From: G963708325 sp963708325 | GTDB taxonomy: Bacteria; Actinomycetota; Thermoleophilia; Solirubrobacterales; 70-9 | Reading direction: 5' to 3' | Assembly: GCA_963708325.1 (NCBI GenBank) | Contig: OY970203.1 | Span: 2,831,191-2,895,190, forward strand | Length of the DNA stretch: 64,000 bases | Shown: piece by piece, positions 47,849 to 55,462 of the stretch | Layout: the number at the start of each line of letters is the position of its first letter | Numbering within the stretch: position 1 is the stretch's first letter | Position numbers and translations under genes: made by a program | Notes under the pieces: model-generated | The model's input: only the letters and a program-made list of their open reading frames with translations | Databases searched by the model: none | Told to the model about the DNA's origin: nothing

Positions 47849-48747
47849 GAGCCCTCCGGCGCGGGGGCGGCGGGCTCGGCCTGCTGGTCGCCTCCGGCGG
47901 CGGGCCCGGGTTGCGTGCCGGCCGGCTGCTCGACCTGCTGTGCCTGGGCGGCCTCCTCGGCCTCGCGCGCTGCCCGCTCCTCGGCCTCCCGCTTCGCCCG
48001 CTCCTCTTCCTCGCGCCTGCGCTTCTCCTCCTCCGCGGCGATCCGCGCCTCCTCCTCGCGGCGCCATGCGGCTGCCGCCTCGTTGACTGCCTCGCCGATC
48101 GTGCGGATCACCAGGTCGCAGGAACGGATCGCGTCGTCGTTGCCGGGGATCGGGTAGTCCACCGGGTCCGGGTCGCAGTTGGTGTCCACCACGGCGACGA
48201 TCGGGATCTGGAGCCGCTCCGCCTCGCGCAGGGCGATCGCCTCGGTCTTCAGGTCGACGATCAGCACGGCGTCGGGGAGGCGCTCCATATCCCGCACGCC
48301 GCCGAGGTTGTACTCGAGCTTGCGAAGCTCCGCCTCCATCGACATCCGCTCCTTGGTGGGGAGCAGGTCGAGGCGGCCCTCGTCGCGAAGCTCGGTCAGC
48401 TCGTGCAGGCGCTTGATCCGCGCCGAGATCGTCTGGAAGTTCGTCAGCAGGCCGCCGAGCCAGCGCTGGTTGACGTAGGGCATGCGGCAGCGCTCGGCCC
48501 ACTCGCGAATCGAGTCGCGTGCCTGCTTCTTCGTGCCCACGAACAGGATCGTTCCCCCCTTCGAGGCGAGGTCGCGGCAGAACTCCGTCGCCTCGGCCAG
48601 AAGCTCCTCGGTCTGAAGGAGGTCGATGATGTGGATCCCGTCGCGCTCGCCGAAGATGTAGCGGCGCATCCGCGGGTTCCAGCGGCGGGTCTGGTGGCCG
48701 AAGTGAACCCCGGCCTGCAGCAGCTCCTTGATGCCTACCTGGGCCAT
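47845..48747 (-). CDS. rpsB: 30S ribosomal protein S2 with long charged C-terminal extension
   Basis: Family blocks: LLQAGVHFGHQTRRWNPRM, IHIIDLLQTEELL, GTILFVGTKKQARDSI, YVNQRWLGGLLTN, GVRDMERLPDAVLIVDLK, DTNCDPDPVDYPIPGNDDAIRS. The core ends near residue 227. The remaining 73 residues are a Glu/Arg/Ala coiled coil (REEEARIAAEEEKRRREEE) and a Pro/Ala/Gln tail. First gene of the translation operon, preceded by a 138-base spacer. Confidence 0.97.
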   Translation of the reverse strand: MAQVGIKELLQAGVHFGHQTRRWNPRMRRYIFGERDGIHIIDLLQTEELLAEATEFCRDLASKGGTILFVGTKKQARDSIREWAERCRMPYVNQRWLGGLLTNFQTISARIKRLHELTELRDEGRLDLLPTKERMSMEAELRKLEYNLGGVRDMERLPDAVLIVDLKTEAIALREAERLQIPIVAVVDTNCDPDPVDYPIPGNDDAIRSCDLVIRTIGEAVNEAAAAWRREEEARIAAEEEKRRREEEERAKREAEERAAREAEEAAQAQQVEQPAGTQPGPAAGGDQQAEPAAPAPEGS

Positions 48748-48885
48748 GACTTCCCTTTCGTTGCTTCTCTGCGGTGCCTCGCGCGGCGGCTGCGGGGACC
48801 CGGTTGCCCGGGCAGGGCCCGCGCCCTCCGCCGAGGGTCGGGTTTGCGTGCGCGGATTGTATGGAAAGCGCCTCGATCGCCTCGT
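48748..48885 (-). other. rpsB leader region (138-base spacer)
   Basis: This spacer upstream of rpsB holds several GC-rich hairpins; on the minus strand CCCTC-GGCG-GAGGG and GGGCCC-type pairings stand out. An AAAGGGAAG purine run precedes the rpsB ATG. TACAAT on the minus strand near 48860 resembles a -10 but has no matching -35. S2 autoregulation is known in other bacteria, but I see no recognised leader consensus. Confidence 0.3.
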
Positions 48886-49788
48886 TCAGGGGCGACGGGC
48901 GGCCCGCAGGGCGGGCGTCAGGTCCGGCGGCAGCCCGGATTCGAATGCGAGCTCCTCCCCCGTCTCCGGGTGGCGGAACGACAGCCTGGAGCTGTGCAGG
49001 AACTGGCGCTCGAGGCCGTGGCGGCCGCGGGACCCGTAGCGCGGGTCGCCGCAGACCGGATGGCCGATCGCTGCGAAGTGGGCGCGGATCTGGTGCGTGC
49101 GGCCGGTTTCGAGCACGGCTGCGACCAGAGTGTCGCCCGGGAGTGCCTCGACGACCTCGAAGTGGGTCCGCGCCTCGCGTGCGGCGCGGCCCGCGACGGC
49201 CATCCGTGTCGGGCTGGCCGGGTCGCGGCCGATCGGGGCGTCGATCGTGCCGGTGCGGCTGCGCATCCTCCCCTCGACCAGGGCGGCGTACTCGCGGCGC
49301 AGCTCGCGGCGGCGCACCGCCGCCGCCAGCGCCCGGTGGGCATCCTCGGTGCGCGCCACCACCATCAGCCCGGAGGTGTCCTTGTCGAGGCGGTGGACGA
49401 TCCCGGGGCGACCGGGATCGCCGCCGCCGGCGACCCCGCCGAGAAGCTCGACCAGCGTCGGCCCCCGGTGCGATGGCGCCGGGTGCACCACGAGCCCGGC
49501 GGGCTTGTCGATCACCGCCAGCGCCTCGTCGAGATGGACCACCCGCAGCTCTGCGGCGGCGCCCAGCGGGGCCGGCTCGGCTCGCTGCGGCGTCTCGACG
49601 GTGACCACCTCCCCGGGCGCGAGGCGCCGGGACGGGCGCGCCGCGACCCCGGCGACGGCGACGGCGCCGGACTCGATCAGGCGCCGGGCTGCTGCTCGGG
49701 AGCCGATTCCGGGAAGCTCTGCGACGAAGCGGTCGAGCCGCCGCCCCCCCGCGCCCTCGGGCACATGCGCCTCAACCGCCATCGACAC
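48886..49788 (-). CDS. rluD: RluA-family pseudouridine synthase (RluD-like)
   Basis: N-terminal S4 RNA-binding domain (RLDRFVAELPGIGSRAAARRLIESG) followed by the catalytic domain with HRLDKDTSGLMVVA (catalytic Asp) and TGRTHQIRAHFAAIGHPVCGD. It isomerises uridines in 23S rRNA; the exact sites are not readable. Start 49788, or the Met two codons later; it overlaps lspA by up to 17 bases. The lspA-rluD order is common in bacteria. Confidence 0.95.
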   Translation of the reverse strand: MSMAVEAHVPEGAGGRRLDRFVAELPGIGSRAAARRLIESGAVAVAGVAARPSRRLAPGEVVTVETPQRAEPAPLGAAAELRVVHLDEALAVIDKPAGLVVHPAPSHRGPTLVELLGGVAGGGDPGRPGIVHRLDKDTSGLMVVARTEDAHRALAAAVRRRELRREYAALVEGRMRSRTGTIDAPIGRDPASPTRMAVAGRAAREARTHFEVVEALPGDTLVAAVLETGRTHQIRAHFAAIGHPVCGDPRYGSRGRHGLERQFLHSSRLSFRHPETGEELAFESGLPPDLTPALRAARRP

Positions 49789-50251
49789 CGGCCGCAGTCG
49801 CGCGGTGGGCGCGCTCGTAGACCACCAGCAGGGAGACCACTCCAGCCGTGATCGCGACGTCGGCGACGTTGAAGGCGGGCCACAGCGGCGGGTCGATGAA
49901 GTCTGTGACCGCGTCGATTCGCACCCTGTCCGCCAGGTTGCCGAGCGCGCCGCCCGCCAGCAGGCCGACCGGCATCCAGAGCCCGGGCATGGCGGCGTTT
50001 CGCGAGAAGTAGACGAGCACGAGGGTCATCGCCGCCAGGGTCACGGCTGCCACGGGCCATTCGCCGCCGCCGAACAGGCCGAAGGCGATGCCGCGGTTGC
50101 GCACGTTGACCAGCTCCACTCCGGCCACGAGGTCGATCCGCTCGCCGCGCACGAGCGCGTTCGAGACGACCCCCTTTGCAATCTCGTCGAGCGCGACGAC
50201 GGTCCCGCAGAGCAGCAGAGCCCGCCGCCAGGCGTTCAGCTCCGGGCTCAC
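49772..50251 (-). CDS. lspA: Signal peptidase II (prolipoprotein signal peptidase)
   Basis: Four membrane helices and the two catalytic aspartates in GNLADRVRIDAVTDFID and AFNVADVAI; VELVNVRNRGIAFGL is the family's third block. It cleaves lipoprotein signal peptides at the lipobox cysteine. 159 residues. The GTG at 50251 overlaps the yggT stop (GTGA). Confidence 0.95.
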   Translation of the reverse strand: MSPELNAWRRALLLCGTVVALDEIAKGVVSNALVRGERIDLVAGVELVNVRNRGIAFGLFGGGEWPVAAVTLAAMTLVLVYFSRNAAMPGLWMPVGLLAGGALGNLADRVRIDAVTDFIDPPLWPAFNVADVAITAGVVSLLVVYERAHRATAAGVDGG

Positions 50252-50562
50252 CCGGGTCTGATCGCGCCCACGACGATCGCCTGCAGCACGAACAGGACGA
50301 AGATCCCCACCACCGGGCTGAGATCGATTGCGAAGCCGCGTCCCCCGAGCGGCGGCAGGATGCGGCGGAAGAGGTTCAGGTAGGGGTCCGTCGTCTGGTA
50401 GACGAAGTCGAGCAGGGGCCGCAGCGTGGCGCTGTGGGGGATCCGCCCCATCGCCTCCACCCAGGACAGCAGCACGCGGGCGAAGATCAGGATGATGTAG
50501 ACGAGGAAGAGCGCGTTGACGTAGTTGGCGATGTCGGCGCGGTCGAGGGCAGCGGGGATCAT
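50248..50562 (-). CDS. yggT: YggT family membrane protein
   Basis: Two hydrophobic helices (NALFLVYIILIFARVLLSWV; VVGIFVLFVLQAIVVGAI) around a conserved loop LLDFVYQTTDPYLNLFRRILPPLGG. The family is found next to sepF and proC in Gram-positive bacteria and chloroplasts and is linked to membrane organisation or osmotic stress, with no defined biochemical activity. 104 residues. Overlaps both neighbours by 4 bases. Confidence 0.95.
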   Translation of the reverse strand: MIPAALDRADIANYVNALFLVYIILIFARVLLSWVEAMGRIPHSATLRPLLDFVYQTTDPYLNLFRRILPPLGGRGFAIDLSPVVGIFVLFVLQAIVVGAIRPG

Positions 50563-51329
50563 CGGCCCATCCTCTCCATCGACGCCTCGACGGCGGCGCC
50601 GAACGACGCGGCCGTGCCGGCTGCGGCGAGCACCTCGAGCCCCGCCTCGGTGGCTCCTCCGGGAGAGGCCACCGCATCGCGCAGCTCCGCGGCGCCGCGC
50701 CGGCGCAGAAGCTCGGCGGTCGCCGCCATCGCCTCGGTGACGAGCTCGTGCGACAGGTTGGGGTCGAGGCCGTAGGCGGCGCCCGAGCCTGCGATCGCCT
50801 CCGCAGCGAGCGCGAGGTACGCCGGGGGGCAGCCCATCACCGCGGTGGCCGCGTCGATCAGGCCGTCCTCGAGGGGGACGACGCTTCCCAGCAGCTCCAG
50901 CAGCCGGCGCACGTCGGCGACCAGCTCGGCCGGGGCGTCGTCCGGCTCCGCCAGGCAGATCGGCCCCCGTCGCACCTCCACGCCGAGGCTGGGCATCGCC
51001 CGCAGCGCGGGCGTGCCGGGGAAGGCCGCGGCCACGGTCGCCAGAGGCGTCGCGGCGAGCACCGACAGCACCGCCGGAACCGCGTCGTCGACCTCGGCGG
51101 CGACGCGGTCGAGGTCCTTCGGCTTGACCCCGAGGACGACCAGGTCCGATCCCCGCGCCAGCGTGCCGTTGTCCGGCGCGGCCTCGCCGCCGACCTCCGC
51201 GGCGAGGGCTGCCGCCCGACCCGAGCCCGCGTCCGTGAACAGCATCAGCTCGGGACCGCCCTCGGCGCCCGCCCATCCGCGCGCCATGGCGGAGACCATG
51301 TTCCCGGCCCCTATGAAGCCGACTCTCAT
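50559..51329 (-). CDS. proC: Pyrroline-5-carboxylate reductase
   Basis: Rossmann N-terminus RVGFIGAGNMVSAMARGW with NAD(P)-binding glycines, VVLGVKPKDL, and the C-terminal helical dimerisation domain with SVVPLEDGLIDAATAVMGCPPAYLAL-type sequence and VASPGGATEAGLEVL. It reduces P5C to proline. 256 residues. Its location between sepF and yggT follows the usual Gram-positive order. Confidence 0.95.
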   Translation of the reverse strand: MRVGFIGAGNMVSAMARGWAGAEGGPELMLFTDAGSGRAAALAAEVGGEAAPDNGTLARGSDLVVLGVKPKDLDRVAAEVDDAVPAVLSVLAATPLATVAAAFPGTPALRAMPSLGVEVRRGPICLAEPDDAPAELVADVRRLLELLGSVVPLEDGLIDAATAVMGCPPAYLALAAEAIAGSGAAYGLDPNLSHELVTEAMAATAELLRRRGAAELRDAVASPGGATEAGLEVLAAAGTAASFGAAVEASMERMGR

Positions 51330-51381
51330 CGGACGCGAAGCCTAGAGCCCGTGGAGCCCAGCCACCGTCAGGGCCCGTGAA

Positions 51382-51915
51382 TCAGGACTGGTTGAAGAAG
51401 CCCTTCTCGATCAACCGCGCCCGCTCCTCGGCCGACACCTCGACGTTGCGCGGCGTCAGCAGGAAGACGCGCTGGGCGATCTGCTGCATGCCGCCGTCGA
51501 GGGCGTAGGTGAGGCCGGAGGCGAAGTCGATCAGGCGCTTTGACAGCTCGCTGTCGGTCGTCTGCAGGTTGAGGATCACCGGCACCGCCTTCTTGAACTG
51601 GTCGGCGACCTGCTGGGCGTCGTTGAAATTGCGCGGATCGACCAGGTGCACCTGTACGTCGGCGCCGCCGTTGTCAACCGGGCGCAGCACGCGGGTGCGG
51701 GACGAGGCCGGCTCGTCGGCGAAGATCTCGTCGATCTCGTCGCGCTGGCGCCGCCGGGACGAGAGGCGGCGCACGGACGAGTCGCGGGGACGCCGCTCGA
51801 AGACGTCCTCGGTGGCGGTCGCCGGCTCGTCGTAGATCTCGTCGGCCTCCTCGTAGTGGTCCTCGGCGAGGCCGAAGTAGACGAGGGCGCGGTGCCATGT
51901 GTCGCGCAGAGCCAT
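51382..51915 (-). CDS. sepF: Cell division protein SepF
   Basis: N-terminal amphipathic helix (LRDTWHRALVYFGL) for membrane binding, an acidic/Arg-rich linker, and the SepF core (VHLVDPRNFNDAQQVADQFKKAVPVILNL, IDFASGLTYALDGGMQQIAQRVFLLTP). SepF tethers FtsZ to the membrane and is essential in Actinomycetota lacking FtsA. 177 residues. No ftsZ lies in the window and no divIVA follows. Confidence 0.96.
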   Translation of the reverse strand: MALRDTWHRALVYFGLAEDHYEEADEIYDEPATATEDVFERRPRDSSVRRLSSRRRQRDEIDEIFADEPASSRTRVLRPVDNGGADVQVHLVDPRNFNDAQQVADQFKKAVPVILNLQTTDSELSKRLIDFASGLTYALDGGMQQIAQRVFLLTPRNVEVSAEERARLIEKGFFNQS

Positions 51916-52007
51916 AGCTAAGTCCGAAGTTTCGCTTCGTACCCCCGAATTCCTTTACCCATTATGGCCCACGGGGCAGGCCGGCGCGAGCGGACCGGGG
52001 ACGGTCG

Positions 52008-52640
52008 CTAGGCGTACAGCGCCGTGCCGAGGCGAACGATCGTGGCCCCTTCCTCGACGGCGACCGCGTAGTCCTGGCTCGTGCCCATCGAGAGGGTCGC
52101 GAGGCCGTGGTCGGCGGCCAGCTGCGCGAGGCGCGCGAAATGGGGCCGCGAGTCCTCGGGGTCCTCGGTGAAGGGTGGCATGGTCATCAGGCCGGCGACC
52201 CGCACCGGGCAGCGGGACAGGAAGCCGCCCAGCTCCGCCGGGGCGATCCCGCCCTTGCCCGCCTCCCCCGCGACGTTCACCTGGACGAGCACGCGCGTGT
52301 CCGGGCCGCCGTGCTTCTCAAGCTCGCGCAGGGCGGAGTCGCCGGCCACCGAGTGGATCAGCCGGCAGAGCGGCAGCAGGTCGCGCAGCTTGCGGCTCTG
52401 CAGGTTGCCGATGAAGTCCCAGGCGAAGCTGTCGCCCCAGCGCTCCCGCTTGGCCTCGAGCTCCTGGAGGCGGTTCTCCCCGACCAGCCCGATGCCCGCC
52501 TCGGCGAGCGCGCCCATCTCCTCCACCGGCACGTACTTCGTCGCCGCCAGGACCTCGACGGCGTCGCCGATCCGCTCCCGGACCGCCTCCAGGTTGGCGC
52601 GGATCCGGCCCGGGTCGAGACCGCTGATCAGGCCCGCCAC
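52008..52640 (-). CDS. yggS: YggS/PROSC-type PLP homeostasis protein
   Basis: Alanine-racemase-like barrel: LAATKYVPVEEMGALAEAG with the PLP lysine, GENRLQEL, WDFIGNLQSRK, VLVQVNVAGEAGKGGI, and the terminal LSMGTSQDYAVAVEEGATIVRLGTALY-type block. Binds PLP and buffers vitamin B6 and keto/amino acid pools. 210 residues from the GTG at 52640, 13 bases overlapping pgeF. A 92-base gap separates it from sepF. Confidence 0.94.
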   Translation of the reverse strand: MAGLISGLDPGRIRANLEAVRERIGDAVEVLAATKYVPVEEMGALAEAGIGLVGENRLQELEAKRERWGDSFAWDFIGNLQSRKLRDLLPLCRLIHSVAGDSALRELEKHGGPDTRVLVQVNVAGEAGKGGIAPAELGGFLSRCPVRVAGLMTMPPFTEDPEDSRPHFARLAQLAADHGLATLSMGTSQDYAVAVEEGATIVRLGTALYA

Positions 52641-53362
52641 GCCACCCCTCCCTGGCGCCCCGTGCGCTCGCCGTCCCGCCGGTGCGAGTAGAACAGCGCC
52701 GGGTTGCAGCTCGTGCAGAGGTCGCTGCTGTCGATGCGCTCGACGCCGGCCGCCTCCAGCAGGCGGGCGGCGACGCGCCCCAGGTCGAGCCTGCGACCGG
52801 ACGCGACCCCCTCCAGGTGCCCGAACTCGGTCAGCACCTCCGCTCCGACCTCGTAGCAGCACGGTCCGATGCCGGGTCCGATCGCGGCCGCCGTCGCCTC
52901 GACCGCGGCGGCGCCACGCTCGACGATCCCGGCGGCCAGCCCGCGCCAGCCGCAGTGCAGCATCGCCACGCCGCCCCCGCCCGCGACGGCGATCGGCAGG
53001 CAGTCGGCGACCAGCACGATCGGCGCCAGCCGCGGCCCCGAGGTGACGTGGCCGTCCACCTCCGCCAGCGCGGGGCCCGGATCGGCGAAGGCGCCGTGGG
53101 TCTGGGGGCCGGCGTGGTGCTCCAGCTCGGCCCCATGGACCTGGCGCCCGATCAGCACCCGGGAGGGGTCGAGACCGAGGGCGGCGGCCGCCAGACGCCT
53201 GTTCTCGCGCACGGCGCCGGCGTCGTCGCCGGTCAGGACAGCCAGGTTGAGGCTGTCGTAGGGAGCCTCGCTGACCCCTCCCAGCCGGGTCGTGAACGCC
53301 GCCGTGGCGTCACCGAGATTCGATTCGAGCCAGCGGACGTCGTCGCGCTCTCGCCAGTTCAT
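52628..53362 (-). CDS. pgeF: Peptidoglycan editing factor PgeF (multicopper-oxidase-like)
   Basis: DUF152/laccase-domain family with the metal/active-site residues in GRQVHGAEL, ADCLPIA and LHCGWRGLAAG, and a C-terminal CTSCNP. PgeF removes wrongly incorporated serine from muropeptide precursors. 244 residues. It normally follows ftsZ in Gram-positive division clusters; here it follows a polysaccharide deacetylase with a 4-base overlap. Confidence 0.93.
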   Translation of the reverse strand: MNWRERDDVRWLESNLGDATAAFTTRLGGVSEAPYDSLNLAVLTGDDAGAVRENRRLAAAALGLDPSRVLIGRQVHGAELEHHAGPQTHGAFADPGPALAEVDGHVTSGPRLAPIVLVADCLPIAVAGGGGVAMLHCGWRGLAAGIVERGAAAVEATAAAIGPGIGPCCYEVGAEVLTEFGHLEGVASGRRLDLGRVAARLLEAAGVERIDSSDLCTSCNPALFYSHRRDGERTGRQGGVAWRA

Positions 53363-54285
53363 CCGGCGGAGGCGAGCTTCCCGGCGAGGCCGCCGACGCC
53401 GTCGGCGCGGTCCACCCGCACCCGCTTGAGCGTGTATGGGTCGGTCTTGCTGGCGAGACCGGGGTCGGTCGTGGTGGCGCCGCGGTAGCCGGCGGCCTTC
53501 ACGGCGGACACCACGGTGGCGTCGTAGCGGCCGGCCGGGTAGCAGAAGTTGTCGACCGGGACGGCGAAGCGGTCGCGCAGCTCCCGTCGCGATCCCGCCA
53601 CCTCCTCGTGCACTCGCGCGGGGTCGAGCGCGGTCAGGTCGAGGTGGCTGATCGTGTGCGAGGCCAGCTCCCAGCCGGCGTCGATCATCTTCGCCACCTC
53701 GCGGTCGGAGAGGTCCGAGCCCTTCGCCTTGAGGTCGAGCACGCCGGGCCAGCCGAGGCGGCGCAGGTCGGGCATTGCGTGCGTGTACTGGCCGAGGTAG
53801 CCGTCGTCGAAGGAGAGCACGACCGGCTTCGGCGGCAGTCTCCGGCCCGAGAACCATGCGCGCTCCACCTCGTCGAGGGTGACCCCCTCGTATCCATGCG
53901 CGTCCAGCCAGCGCATCTGCGCCTCGAACACGTCGGGGTCGACGAAGAGGTCCGGGTAGGGAGCGCCGGCGGGGGGCCTGTCGATCACGTGGTACATCAG
54001 GATCGGCACCGGCCCGGGATGGGGACGCCAGCCCGCCTGTGAGCGCATCCGCCCCCCCGTCCCGGAGCCCTTCGACGCCGCCTGGGAGGACCGCTTCTGC
54101 GATGCGTCGGGGCCCGAGACTGAGCCCGAGCCGCCGGCGAGCGTCGCAACGGCGACGACGATCGCCGCGACGCCGGCCACCGCCAGGGCGCCGAGCAGGA
54201 TGCGGCGACGGCGGACGGCGCGGCGACGGGCCGCCGCCCTGCGCTCCCTGAAGCGGTCCGGGCTGCCAGTGCTGGGGTCCGGCAT
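53359..54285 (-). CDS. Membrane-anchored polysaccharide deacetylase
   Basis: Basic N-terminus, one membrane helix (about residues 30-50, LLGALAVAGVAAIVVAVATLA), a Ser/Gly linker, then a NodB domain: VPILMYHVI, the catalytic SFDDGY, the metal-binding HTISHLDL and CYPAGRYD. It likely deacetylates GlcNAc or MurNAc units outside the membrane. 308 residues. Coupled to pgeF, so both could modify peptidoglycan. Confidence 0.93.
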   Translation of the reverse strand: MPDPSTGSPDRFRERRAAARRRAVRRRRILLGALAVAGVAAIVVAVATLAGGSGSVSGPDASQKRSSQAASKGSGTGGRMRSQAGWRPHPGPVPILMYHVIDRPPAGAPYPDLFVDPDVFEAQMRWLDAHGYEGVTLDEVERAWFSGRRLPPKPVVLSFDDGYLGQYTHAMPDLRRLGWPGVLDLKAKGSDLSDREVAKMIDAGWELASHTISHLDLTALDPARVHEEVAGSRRELRDRFAVPVDNFCYPAGRYDATVVSAVKAAGYRGATTTDPGLASKTDPYTLKRVRVDRADGVGGLAGKLASAG

Positions 54286-54329
54286 CGCGCAGACGGTACT
54301 GAACGCCCTGCGGCTTCCGTCCGGGCGGA

Positions 54330-55433
54330 TCAGCCTGGCGCGGCCTCGAGCGCCGCTTCCAGCTCTGCCGCGCGCCCGGCCACCTCACCGTCGAGCTTTC
54401 GGGCAAGCGCCGCCTCGAGGCCGCGCCCCACCGCGGGGCCCTCGGGGACGCCGGCGGCCAGCAGGTCGTCGCCGCCGATCTCCAGCCTGACGTGGCGCCA
54501 CTCGGCGACGTAGCGATCGAGCCACTTCGCCCCGATCGCCCGGGCGACCGCCAGCTCGGCCGGCGCGACGCCGCTTGCGGCCGCCACGGCTTCGGACGGC
54601 CTGGTCGGCGGCGGCGCCGCCGCAAGGGCGCGAGCGGGGGCGGTGTCGCCGATCGCCGCCATGATCGCCGGCACGCGCTCGGCGAACCCCGCCCAGGGCT
54701 GCTCGCCGAGCAGGCGGTCGAGCGAGGCCGCGAGCGCCGGCGCCTCCGGGTCCAGCTCCAGGATCGCCCAGTCGCGCACCAGCTCCAGCGCCGGCGCCGC
54801 CTCGGGCCCGGCGGCGATCCGCGTCAGCTCGGCGTCGACGCGGTCGCGCGAGACCGTGCCGAGGTCGGCCTGCCGCAGAAGCGCTTCCGTTCCCGGTTCG
54901 AGGTCGAACCCGAAGCGGGCGGCGTAGCGCGCCGCGCGCAGCGCCCGGATCGGATCGTCGCGGAAGGAGCCGTCGTGGAGCACCCGCAGCAGCCCGCGGT
55001 CGAGGTCCCCGCGCCCGCCATGGGGATCGATCAGTCGCGGGTCGTCGAGGGGGATCGCCATCGCGTTGATCGTGAAGTCGCGCCGGGCGAGGTCCTGCTC
55101 GATCGAGGCGGGGCGAACCTCGGGCAGCGCGCCGGGGGCCGGGTACGACTCCGCGCGCGCGGTGGCGAGGTCGAACTCGAGCCCCTCGACGCGCACGGTC
55201 GCCGTGCCGAAGCGCTCGTGCTCGACCAGCTCGCCGCCCAGCCGCGCGGCGATGTCCCCGGGCTCGCCCTCGACGGACACGTCGAGATCGGAGCGGGCGT
55301 GGCCGAGCAGCAGATCCCGCACGGCACCGCCGACGAGGTAGACGCGCTGCCCGGCGGCGGCCTCGCGGACCCGCGCCACCCCGGGGAGCGATTCGAGCAG
55401 GCCCGCCAGGCCTCTGTCGTCGGGCGCGGCCAT
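54330..55433 (-). CDS. CCA tRNA nucleotidyltransferase / poly(A) polymerase family
   Basis: Class II nucleotidyltransferase head: YLVGGAVRDLLLG, DLDVSVEGEPGDIA with two catalytic Asp, RRDFTINAMAI, and the RALRAARYAARFGFDL-type neck. The C-terminal half is helical, without an HD domain I can see. It adds CCA, or part of it, to tRNA 3' ends. Starts at 55433 and 55448 are both possible. Divergent from the beta-propeller gene by 29 bases. Confidence 0.92.
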   Translation of the reverse strand: MAAPDDRGLAGLLESLPGVARVREAAAGQRVYLVGGAVRDLLLGHARSDLDVSVEGEPGDIAARLGGELVEHERFGTATVRVEGLEFDLATARAESYPAPGALPEVRPASIEQDLARRDFTINAMAIPLDDPRLIDPHGGRGDLDRGLLRVLHDGSFRDDPIRALRAARYAARFGFDLEPGTEALLRQADLGTVSRDRVDAELTRIAAGPEAAPALELVRDWAILELDPEAPALAASLDRLLGEQPWAGFAERVPAIMAAIGDTAPARALAAAPPPTRPSEAVAAASGVAPAELAVARAIGAKWLDRYVAEWRHVRLEIGGDDLLAAGVPEGPAVGRGLEAALARKLDGEVAGRAAELEAALEAAPG

Positions 55434-55462
55434 CGGATTGCGTACCATGACCCGCTCGCCGG

